From DATFKA01 sp035268885 (lineage in GTDB: Bacteria; Bacteroidota; Bacteroidia; Chitinophagales; Saprospiraceae), in the NCBI GenBank assembly GCA_035268885.1, contig DATFKA010000003.1, positions 12,471-76,470 of the forward strand: a stretch of DNA of 64,000 nt. Direction: 5' to 3'. Both the position numbers and the translations under genes were made by a program. The notes beneath the pieces were generated by a model. That model saw nothing but the letters and a program-made list of their open reading frames with translations, was not told where the DNA came from and made no database searches. Below, in pieces: positions 44,258 to 52,156 of the stretch (positions within the stretch are counted from its first letter, which is position 1; each line of letters begins with the position of its first letter).

Positions 44258-46336
44258 TCAATCGAGTTGTAAGCCGTTTTGATTTTTATGAAAATGGTAA
44301 GCATACTTTTCCCCTCGATATTTAAATTGGATAAGGAGGCCCTCCTTTTCTTCCAACATTTTAAGGCTCGATTGAATAGACTTTGCTTCTTGTTCATCTT
44401 CGACGGGAAGAATTAAGGTAGCCGTTCTGTTTTGCGCTTTTTCAGCTCTGGTGTGCAGCCCAAAATAGGGTAGCCATTCAAACGGTTTGGTGCCATGTAC
44501 CGGCTGATAGGCATGCTGGTCCTGGTAAAATTGTACCGGGTTATTACCGGTGGGGATCAATGCCATTTGGTCATTATTCCCCTTTAACATAGCGAAGCCA
44601 TCCCGATTGATTTGCTCTTCGACTTCCGTATGAAAGCGCAGGTCTACCAGGGCACCATTCTTTTGTGTCTCAATATCATCTAACAAGAGGGTGATATTGG
44701 GTTTTTCCAATACGATATGCCGCTGCCATTTACGGAGTTCTTTTTTGGGGTAGGCATTGCTTGGATCCATCCGCACGTAATCGCGCTTTTTAGTGGATTT
44801 GAACTCGATGACCTTACCTCCGATCTCATGATTAAAGGGCTGGTTTTTCAGCTTGCCAGGAACCTGCTGCTCTCCGTTGACCATGATGACATTATGCCCG
44901 GCGCTGGCCGCCTGGGGATACTGCCAACGGGTCTCATCAAAGTACTCTTCATCGTAATAAGGTTGTCCGGAATCTTTTAGGAAGGCTTGTCCCTTCCAAT
45001 ACAATACAAAATGCCCGATATCCAGGTGACCATGGTGGGGGTCGTTATTTTTACCAGCTTTACCGGCCAGGAACACCTTATTCACGTCGGTGAAATCAGA
45101 ACGCATGACCCACCAGTCGATACTTTTGAAGTGTCGGGAGGGGTTTTCCGGGGGAGTTCCCTCCATAGCTGGTCTTGGGAAAATCAGGTCGTACACGTTT
45201 CGGCCCCGCCCCAGGATGTGATTTCGGTACCAGGCGGCTTCCTGGCTGTTCGTCTCGTTGGTCAGTAGATTAAAAAAATCGGTGCTGCCGTTAATTCTGT
45301 CCTTGGAATCACCAAAGTTTACGGCCCGGTTGGGAGGAATGTTCAAATAGATGAGAAAAGAGGCCGGGTTGTTACTTAGCCTTTCATTTTTAAATAAATT
45401 GAATTGACCGCCGCTGGCTTCCTTTAGCGAAACGGCAAAACGGGTTGCGTGGCGCAGCCCGTAATGTAGGTAGCCGCCACCTTCCTGCCAGCCGCCGTCC
45501 ACGCCAATTTCATTCATCATTTTATTAATCCGATTGTAGGATTCGGCCACTACGTCGATCAGAGTAGGGTGGTCCTTTAATAGCGCAATGGCGGTAATAC
45601 CAAGCCCGCCATTACAGACCCCAGTCCAATTGCAGCGGTAGGAGGTGGCCCACCAGTGGAATTCATAGTCCCCTCTGACCGGAGTAATCACTTTTTCCAA
45701 TAGGGCACCCCGAATTCTGTCGCGCTGCCAATCTTCCAGGGCTTCATAGGTCCAGTCGTACACGCAGGCTATACTTTCTCCCAGACCAGCCGTTCTGATA
45801 TCGAAGTTGAAGTTGACTTGATTATCCGGTACGTTCCAGGGCATAACCCTGCTGTAGATAATCGGAAACTCGTGGGCTTGTAGGACCCAAACTGGCATCT
45901 GGCAGACTACCTCGGCAAAATCAAAAGCCTTTTGAGCATATTCCTCTTCTCCCGTGATTTGGTAAACAAAAGCGAGATGTTGGGCATGGCTGGAATAAGC
46001 GCGCAATTTTCTTTCGTATTCATTCGCCCGGTCGATTTCGCTCCAGCCCGCGCGAACGTGGGTGCCTCTTTCCGGGATTTTAGCATCTACCGGCATATAA
46101 AGTAAGCTATTCGCCTCCGTCAGAAGCCGGGTCATAAGCTCTCCACTTTCAACATCATTTTTTATGTTCTTTTTGATCTCCTTCAGGCCACTCTTGTCAA
46201 AGAACAAATAAGGATGCTCCAGGCGGTCAAAATCAATAGCACTTGCGATGGCTTCTTTAGATACATCCTGTGCTTGGGAGAAAGAAAAAAATAAGATGCT
46301 GAATAAGCTTGATAATAGTGCAAATCGATAGGGCAT
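44258..46336 (-). CDS. Heparinase II/III-type polysaccharide lyase
   Basis: A 692-residue exported lyase with a signal peptide (residues 1-22). The N-terminal alpha/alpha barrel carries YRCNWTGVCNGG (Asn236) and GGWQEGGGYLHYG; the C-terminal beta-sandwich begins near residue 380 with the NDPHHGHLDIGHF metal/catalytic segment. These are typical of the heparinase II/III superfamily (PL12, 15, 17, 21, 33 and 37), which cleave uronate bonds by beta-elimination. The subfamily, and so the substrate, cannot be set by eye. It is co-transcribed with the KdgF-like cupin. Confidence 0.88.
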   Translation of the reverse strand: MPYRFALLSSLFSILFFSFSQAQDVSKEAIASAIDFDRLEHPYLFFDKSGLKEIKKNIKNDVESGELMTRLLTEANSLLYMPVDAKIPERGTHVRAGWSEIDRANEYERKLRAYSSHAQHLAFVYQITGEEEYAQKAFDFAEVVCQMPVWVLQAHEFPIIYSRVMPWNVPDNQVNFNFDIRTAGLGESIACVYDWTYEALEDWQRDRIRGALLEKVITPVRGDYEFHWWATSYRCNWTGVCNGGLGITAIALLKDHPTLIDVVAESYNRINKMMNEIGVDGGWQEGGGYLHYGLRHATRFAVSLKEASGGQFNLFKNERLSNNPASFLIYLNIPPNRAVNFGDSKDRINGSTDFFNLLTNETNSQEAAWYRNHILGRGRNVYDLIFPRPAMEGTPPENPSRHFKSIDWWVMRSDFTDVNKVFLAGKAGKNNDPHHGHLDIGHFVLYWKGQAFLKDSGQPYYDEEYFDETRWQYPQAASAGHNVIMVNGEQQVPGKLKNQPFNHEIGGKVIEFKSTKKRDYVRMDPSNAYPKKELRKWQRHIVLEKPNITLLLDDIETQKNGALVDLRFHTEVEEQINRDGFAMLKGNNDQMALIPTGNNPVQFYQDQHAYQPVHGTKPFEWLPYFGLHTRAEKAQNRTATLILPVEDEQEAKSIQSSLKMLEEKEGLLIQFKYRGEKYAYHFHKNQNGLQLD

Positions 46337-46345
46337 AATTATTTT

Positions 46346-46684
46346 TTAGGTCAGGAAATCATTTCTAAGTGGGTTGAAACTATCGACCAACCGGACGCGC
46401 TCCGTCAATAGCTTTACGGTGTGTGATTTGCCGGAAGGCACGGCAAATAGATCCCCCGCCTTTAGGTGCTGATCGGGCTCTCCTTCACAGTAAAAGATGA
46501 TTTCTCCTTCGGCGACGTAGGAGGTCTGTACATGCGGATGAGAGTGGGGAGGCTCCGGTTTTTCCCAGGGGCCGTCTGAAAAGTCAATGACTACGGTCAT
46601 TAGGGCCCCGGTATGAATAATTTTGCGTTCCAGCCCCGGGCGGACACGTTCAGCGGTAGTTTCGTCAAATTTTAATACAGGCAT
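46346..46684 (-). CDS. kdgF: KdgF-like cupin (unsaturated uronate ring opening)
   Basis: A 112-residue single cupin. The metal-binding motif is PPHSHPHVQ (His47, His49, His51, Gln53), with His88 in SGKSHTV. KdgF converts unsaturated uronates from lyases and GH88 to the linear 5-keto form (DKI), the substrate of KduI. The position beside a lyase and in the same locus as kduI/kduD supports this over a generic cupin. It has no signal peptide. Confidence 0.85.
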   Translation of the reverse strand: MPVLKFDETTAERVRPGLERKIIHTGALMTVVIDFSDGPWEKPEPPHSHPHVQTSYVAEGEIIFYCEGEPDQHLKAGDLFAVPSGKSHTVKLLTERVRLVDSFNPLRNDFLT

Positions 46685-46696
46685 ACGATAAGTTTT

Positions 46697-47674
46697 TTAT
46701 TGAAGTGGTTTACAGGCTTGTTGGATTAAATTTTCGAATGCACCGGCGTCTTTGACTCCGATTACATCTCTTTCCCAGGCGGCCAAAAACTGGTAACTCA
46801 TTTCCGATCTGGGATTTTTAAATACATAGGTATGACTCCAGATATTAGGTACCTTTTCGGGTTGATCATCCAGGTTCATGACTAGTCCCATACCCATGTT
46901 TTCATTATGATACGATTGCTCGCCCCAGGTAAAGGCATATAAAAAATTGTTTTCCCTTTCGGCAGTCAGGTCTTCCAGGTGTTTTACAATACCGGTGGCA
47001 AAGTACATCCCCTCGGGCAGCTGACCGTCGACCACTTCTAATCGGATGGTTGACCAGGGTTCGCCGGCTCGTAAGGACCAATTCTGGATCAGGTCGAATT
47101 TCTGGTCTCCCACTTTTAGTCCGGTAAGCGTGGTTCTTACGGAAGCTGTTTCCGCATTAGGTGAAGTAACCTCTACTATTTTTTTGTCATATTCGGAGAG
47201 TGCATACAAGGAATCCTGATACCAAATGGCAGGACTTCCAATACCCAGGGATTGATTTACTTTCAGGATATCTGAACCCCAATCCATGATGTCGTGGTAT
47301 TGCCAGCCCACGGTATCCATGACCAGATCTTTTACCCGCTTCCCATAAATGTCGTTGCGATGCCGACTGTCCATGTAAAAGCGATAAGCGATCAGGTCGT
47401 TTTCCAGCACTGGCCCCTCGAACATCACCCATTTATTTTGCGGTTCCAGATTTTGGGGGACGATTAGCCGTTGCCGGGCGACGTAATCACCGCTTATTTT
47501 AGTTTTGTCATTGGGGTCGAATTCGCCCGTTTGCGTCAGGAGTATAGCCTGTGCCTTTTCTTCTGATTTGTCAGCAGGCGGGGATGCTGTTGGCTCGGTA
47601 TTGGACTGACAGCCGACAAACAGCCCAATAAGGAATAGGATAAGTAAGAAGTTACGGGTATGATTTTTTTTCAT
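46697..47674 (-). CDS. DUF4861 domain lipoprotein
   Basis: A 325-residue lipoprotein (lipobox FVGCQ, residues 1-22) of the DUF4861 family, which is often found in polysaccharide loci rich in lyases. The fold is predicted all-beta, like GH/PL-associated jelly rolls. It has WHYHDIMDWG-like segments, here QYHDIMDWGSD, common in the family. It heads the minus-strand operon that runs to the lyase at 38202 and is divergent from the sensor gene. Activity is not known to me. Confidence 0.8.
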   Translation of the reverse strand: MKKNHTRNFLLILFLIGLFVGCQSNTEPTASPPADKSEEKAQAILLTQTGEFDPNDKTKISGDYVARQRLIVPQNLEPQNKWVMFEGPVLENDLIAYRFYMDSRHRNDIYGKRVKDLVMDTVGWQYHDIMDWGSDILKVNQSLGIGSPAIWYQDSLYALSEYDKKIVEVTSPNAETASVRTTLTGLKVGDQKFDLIQNWSLRAGEPWSTIRLEVVDGQLPEGMYFATGIVKHLEDLTAERENNFLYAFTWGEQSYHNENMGMGLVMNLDDQPEKVPNIWSHTYVFKNPRSEMSYQFLAAWERDVIGVKDAGAFENLIQQACKPLQ

Positions 47675-47713
47675 GATGCTTTTTTTGGGTAAAAACCTTA
47701 ATTTGCTTTGGCT

Positions 47714-47853
47714 TAAAGCTAGGAAAGTAAGTACGATTAAAAGTCTATTATTAGGGTGGAAATCGTATAATCCGCCCGAGAGCTTTAATTGTTTAATTAA
47801 TTGTCTACCTAATTTTTTTTAGGGGAAAGACCTAAAAAGGGATTATAAATTTG
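47714..47853. promoter_or_regulatory. Divergent promoter region of the DUF4861 operon and hybrid sensor
   Basis: Minus-strand TAGCTTTA (47721-47714) is a near match to the -7 consensus for the DUF4861 operon. Plus-strand TAAATTTG (47846-47853) is a perfect -7 box for the sensor. TTGTCTACCTAAT (47801-47813) recurs at the receptor promoter (52042-52055, with one extra C). ATACGATT on the minus strand (47768-47761) is a weaker echo of the uxuA motif. Confidence 0.45.
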
Positions 47854-47924
47854 GTGATTGGATTGGATATGTTCTTTTAATTATAGTTATTTACCTCGAA
47901 GATTGATTAGACCAGGATTGAATT

Positions 47925-50900
47925 ATGGGAGGACTTCATAAGTTTATTGAGAGGGTATCTGCTATATTTTTCGGCGCCGTCTTTTTGTGCTTTTCGGGAG
48001 GGCTTTACGCCCAGGATAAAGCCGTTTTTCGTCATTTTGAAAAAAAAGATGGTCTTTCGCAGGGATCCGTATTTGCCATTACACAAGATGCCGAGGGGTA
48101 CATCTGGATGGGAACGCGGGATGGTCTTAATAAGTATGATGGCTATCAATTCACGGTATATAGAAATGATCCGGAGCAACCGGGTACCATCGGTGGTAAC
48201 GACATTCGAACGCTCTATTTTGACAGCCTTGCATCCACTATATGGCTTAGTAACTTTAAGGGCTTGAGTAAATATGATGCGAAGGTAGATACCTTTCATA
48301 ATTATACCCTTGAGGATGGCCTTTCTTCCGAGTTGGTTCAAGATATTTTACGAGACTCAAAAGGTCGTCTGTGGTTGGGTATGAATAATGGCCTAAACTT
48401 ATATCAATCAGATAAAGATCAGTTTGTTAAGGTACCACTGGACATTCCTGGGGGGGAGGCTATGAACGTCCAGGTGGTCTTTGAGGCAGACAACGGTGAT
48501 CTACTCTTAGGCATGCCCCATGGTATATATCGCCTGAAGGTAACTAAAGACGGGAAGTATAAAGTACGGCCTTTCCTTTCCAGGTATCGAGACGATTTAT
48601 CGGTACCGAATTATGATGTACAATCGATTATCAGAGACGACGAGGGGCAACTTTGGGTAGGTACTCAGGGTGGCGTATTTCGGTATAATCCAAAAAACCA
48701 GGGACTTAAGCTTTATGGGTACGATAGTAATGATCCTCATTCGCTAAGTAACAATAGCGTTAGAGCGCTGGCTAAAAGCCCAGATGGGGATATTTGGATA
48801 GGTACCTGGGGAGGCCTGAACAAATATATTCCGGAAAAAGATCATTTTCAACGCTTTGTAAAGGAGGATCTCAACGCTGGTAGCCTAAGTAATAATTCCA
48901 TTTGGTCCATTTTCTTTGATCATAGTGGGGGCTTGTGGTTGGGTACTTATCATGGTGGTGCTAATTACCACGACCCAGCTTTCAATCGATTTGAAAATTA
49001 CGAACATCTTCCGGATGAAAATAGCCTGAGCCACAATGTCATCAGCTCTTTTGCAGAAGATGAAAAAGGAAACTTCTGGATTGGAACAGAAGGTGGAGGT
49101 TTGAATTATTTTAACAGAGCCGCGGGGGCTTTCAAGACTTATCTGGCGGATTCCGGGCAAAATGGCGTTAGTGGTAATAGTGTAAAGTGCTTGTTGAAGG
49201 ATGGTGATAAGCTATGGATTGGTACTTTCCGCCAGGGCATTAGTTGTCTGAACCTGTCAGATATGAGTTTTCGTCACATTAAAAACACTCCAGCCTCCCC
49301 TAATTTGTTGACGGATAATGATGTGTATAGTTTACTTAAAGAGGGAGACAAGTTGTGGGCCCTCACTTACGGTGGAGGTTTGAATGTGATTGATCTGAAG
49401 AGTAACAAAGTTCAGGCCTACCAATACGATCCGGCAGATACCACTAGCATCAGTTCAAATAACGGGAGGATTATTCTCAAGGATAGCAGGCATCGCCTTT
49501 GGGTTGGAACGGAAAGTGGTTTAAACCTGATACTTAGGGATTCGATCAATGACTATGACCTGTCCTTTCGTCGGTTCCTGGGAGATTTTAAGATTTATTC
49601 CCTGTATGAAGATAAAAGCGGGATATTATGGATTGGCACTTTCTCTAATGGATTGTTTGCCTTTAATCCATATGATCAAACTTTTCGCCATTACACTGAA
49701 AAGGATGGCTTGCCTGGTCTTACCATTTTTGGTATCCTTCAGGACAGAACGGGTAAATTATGGCTAAGTACGAATAACGGACTTTCCAAAATGGATATTC
49801 AAGGCGGGGTGTTTACCAACTACAACTACGCTGACGGGCTTCAAAATCTGGAATTTAACTATAATGCCTACTACAAAGCCCAGTCGGGGGAGTTGCTTTT
49901 TGGAGGCACGAATGGTTTTACCCTCTTTCAGCCTTCAGAAATATTAAATAGTCAGTTTATACCTCCATTGGTTTTTACGGATTTGGAGGTCTATAATAGA
50001 AAGGTGAGGGTTCTGGACGATAATTCCGTATTGGACAAGGTACTGAACGAAGTGGGCGACCTTACCTTTAAGTACAACGAAGCCATTTTCTCCATCGGGT
50101 TGGCTGCATTGGATTATTCGAATCCCGGCAATATAAAATACGCCTATAAACTGGAAGGCCTGGACAATGACTGGAATTATACGGTCGGCCAAACCAGGGC
50201 GGGATATACCATTCAAAGGCCAGGAACCTACCTTTTTAAAGTGAAGGCTACGAATAGTGATGGGATTTGGAAGGAGGAAGAACGTCAGTTAAGGATCAAA
50301 GTTTTACCTCCTCCCTGGCGGAGTATCTGGGCTTATATCATCTATGCGTTCTTGTTAGCGGGGGCGATTTACGGAGCCTGGTTTTTCATACGCTTAAAAA
50401 ATCGCCTGCATTTAGAGCGACTGGCTAAACAGCAACAAAAGGAACTCAATGAAATGAAACTCCGGTTTTTCACCGATATCACTCATGAGTTCCGGACGCC
50501 CCTTACACTGATCCTGGGCCCACTGGATGAAATGCTGCAAAAGTATACCTCCAATGGCATCCACGGCCAACTACAATCGGTAAAGCGCAATGCTGAGCGT
50601 ATGCTGAACTTAGTGAATCAAATTCTGACCTTTCGGAAGTTAGAAGCAGATCACGACCCTGTCCGGGCGGCCAGGGGGGATATCGTGGCCTTCACCGGGG
50701 AGATTTTCCGGTTTTTTGAAGAGACAGCTCAGATGAGGGACATCAAATATATCTTTCACAGTCCGGAAGCGGAGCTATCTGCCTGGTTTGATGCCGAAAA
50801 GTTAGAGAAAGTCTTTTTCAATTTACTTTCCAATGCCTTTAAGTTTACCCCGGATAAGGGCGTCATCTCCGTTATCATGAGGAAAAAAAGAGAAAGTGTC

Positions 50901-52010
50901 GAAATCAGCGTGTCTGATAACGGGAATGGCATTAAAAAAGATCTTCACGAGCAAATTTTTAAAAGATATTATGAAAAGGTGGCCATTCCCTTATCGAAGC
51001 GAAAGGGGACTGGGATTGGCTTAGCACTTTCCAAGCAAATGGTTGAGCTACACCAGGGAAAATTGTGGGTAGAAAGTGAGGTAGGTAAGGGTACTACTTT
51101 TTTTGTGGAAATCCCACTGGGTAAAGAGCACTTTCAGACGAGTGAAATATCAGATACTGAAATTAATCCTAAAAATGTTCTTCTCCAGGAGAACCGGCCG
51201 GTAGTTGAAGCCCCTGATTTTTCCTGGCTGGCGGAATCTACGGAAAAGTCTCCAAGTGACGCTCCCTTGATTCTCGTTGTGGAAGATAATGAAGAGGTCC
51301 GGCAGTATCTGCAGAGTATTTTCCAGAAAACCTACCGAATTGAAACCGCTATTAATGGTGTGGAAGGTCTTGCTAAGGCCAAAAAGCTCAATCCGGAACT
51401 CATCATAAGCGATATTATGATGCCCAAAATGGATGGGATGGCTATGTGCGAAAAGTTAAAAACGGATGTAAAGACCAGTCACATACCCATCATTCTTCTG
51501 ACGGCGCGTTCTGCACAGGTCCTTAAGAATGAAGGCTTGCAAACGGGAGCAGACGATTACGTAACTAAACCTTTCAATCCGGAAGAGATGCGCTTAAGGG
51601 TGAGAAACATCATCCGTAATCGGGAAACTATGCGCGAAAAGTTTGTACGGGTTATGAATTTAGAACCCAAAGAAATTACCGTTACTTCTGCGGATGAAGA
51701 TTTTCTAAAAAGAGCCCTGGAAGTGGCCGAAAAGAACATTGACAATTCCAATTTCACCGCTGAGCAATTTGCCTACGCACTGGCCGTCAGTCGGCCTTTA
51801 CTTTTTACGAAAGTGAAAGCGCTCACCAATCAGACGCCTAATAACTTTATGAAGACCCTGCGTATGAAACGGGCAGCCCAGCTCTTGGAGACTCAGAAGC
51901 TAAACGTCTCTGAAGTAGCTTACAAGGTTGGATTTAAAGACACCCGCTACTTTAGCAAATGTTTCCAGAAACATTTCAATCAAACGCCTTCCGAGTACAT
52001 GAATCGCTAA
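47925..52010 (+). CDS. Hybrid two-component system sensor/regulator (HTCS)
   Basis: A 1361-residue protein that senses glycan fragments and controls a utilisation locus. The signal segment (residues 1-29) is followed by about 14 periplasmic beta-propeller repeats (many WIG-T or WLG-T motifs), a Y_Y_Y domain (about 700-785), one membrane helix (803-822), HisKA with His854 (THEFRTP), an ATPase domain (NAFKFTP, GTGIGLAL), a receiver with Asp1163 (SDIMMPKMDG), and an AraC-type helix-turn-helix at the end. All parts of a complete HTCS are present. It lies between the divergent DUF4861 operon and the TonB receptor, so it likely controls both. Confidence 0.97.
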   Translation: MGGLHKFIERVSAIFFGAVFLCFSGGLYAQDKAVFRHFEKKDGLSQGSVFAITQDAEGYIWMGTRDGLNKYDGYQFTVYRNDPEQPGTIGGNDIRTLYFDSLASTIWLSNFKGLSKYDAKVDTFHNYTLEDGLSSELVQDILRDSKGRLWLGMNNGLNLYQSDKDQFVKVPLDIPGGEAMNVQVVFEADNGDLLLGMPHGIYRLKVTKDGKYKVRPFLSRYRDDLSVPNYDVQSIIRDDEGQLWVGTQGGVFRYNPKNQGLKLYGYDSNDPHSLSNNSVRALAKSPDGDIWIGTWGGLNKYIPEKDHFQRFVKEDLNAGSLSNNSIWSIFFDHSGGLWLGTYHGGANYHDPAFNRFENYEHLPDENSLSHNVISSFAEDEKGNFWIGTEGGGLNYFNRAAGAFKTYLADSGQNGVSGNSVKCLLKDGDKLWIGTFRQGISCLNLSDMSFRHIKNTPASPNLLTDNDVYSLLKEGDKLWALTYGGGLNVIDLKSNKVQAYQYDPADTTSISSNNGRIILKDSRHRLWVGTESGLNLILRDSINDYDLSFRRFLGDFKIYSLYEDKSGILWIGTFSNGLFAFNPYDQTFRHYTEKDGLPGLTIFGILQDRTGKLWLSTNNGLSKMDIQGGVFTNYNYADGLQNLEFNYNAYYKAQSGELLFGGTNGFTLFQPSEILNSQFIPPLVFTDLEVYNRKVRVLDDNSVLDKVLNEVGDLTFKYNEAIFSIGLAALDYSNPGNIKYAYKLEGLDNDWNYTVGQTRAGYTIQRPGTYLFKVKATNSDGIWKEEERQLRIKVLPPPWRSIWAYIIYAFLLAGAIYGAWFFIRLKNRLHLERLAKQQQKELNEMKLRFFTDITHEFRTPLTLILGPLDEMLQKYTSNGIHGQLQSVKRNAERMLNLVNQILTFRKLEADHDPVRAARGDIVAFTGEIFRFFEETAQMRDIKYIFHSPEAELSAWFDAEKLEKVFFNLLSNAFKFTPDKGVISVIMRKKRESVEISVSDNGNGIKKDLHEQIFKRYYEKVAIPLSKRKGTGIGLALSKQMVELHQGKLWVESEVGKGTTFFVEIPLGKEHFQTSEISDTEINPKNVLLQENRPVVEAPDFSWLAESTEKSPSDAPLILVVEDNEEVRQYLQSIFQKTYRIETAINGVEGLAKAKKLNPELIISDIMMPKMDGMAMCEKLKTDVKTSHIPIILLTARSAQVLKNEGLQTGADDYVTKPFNPEEMRLRVRNIIRNRETMREKFVRVMNLEPKEITVTSADEDFLKRALEVAEKNIDNSNFTAEQFAYALAVSRPLLFTKVKALTNQTPNNFMKTLRMKRAAQLLETQKLNVSEVAYKVGFKDTRYFSKCFQKHFNQTPSEYMNR

Positions 52011-52032
52011 TAAATGGGTGTTTTTACCCTGA

Positions 52033-52081
52033 TTTGTACAGTTGTCTACCCTAATGTAGACGATTTCCCGCTTTTTGTACA
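52033..52081 (+). promoter_or_regulatory. Candidate operator upstream of the TonB receptor
   Basis: Two TTTGTACA octamers (52033-52040 and 52074-52081), 41 bases apart, flank a perfect inverted repeat GTCTAC-CCTAAT-GTAGAC (52044-52061). TTGTCTACCCTAAT here matches TTGTCTACCTAAT before the sensor. TAGATTTA (52083-52090) is a near -7 box. The AraC-type domain of the sensor is the obvious candidate binder. Confidence 0.5.
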
Positions 52082-52156
52082 CTAGATTTACAGATGTAAT
52101 CATTCGTTATTTCAAAATAAAATTTAGCCTTGCTGCTACATTGCAAAATTAATTGT

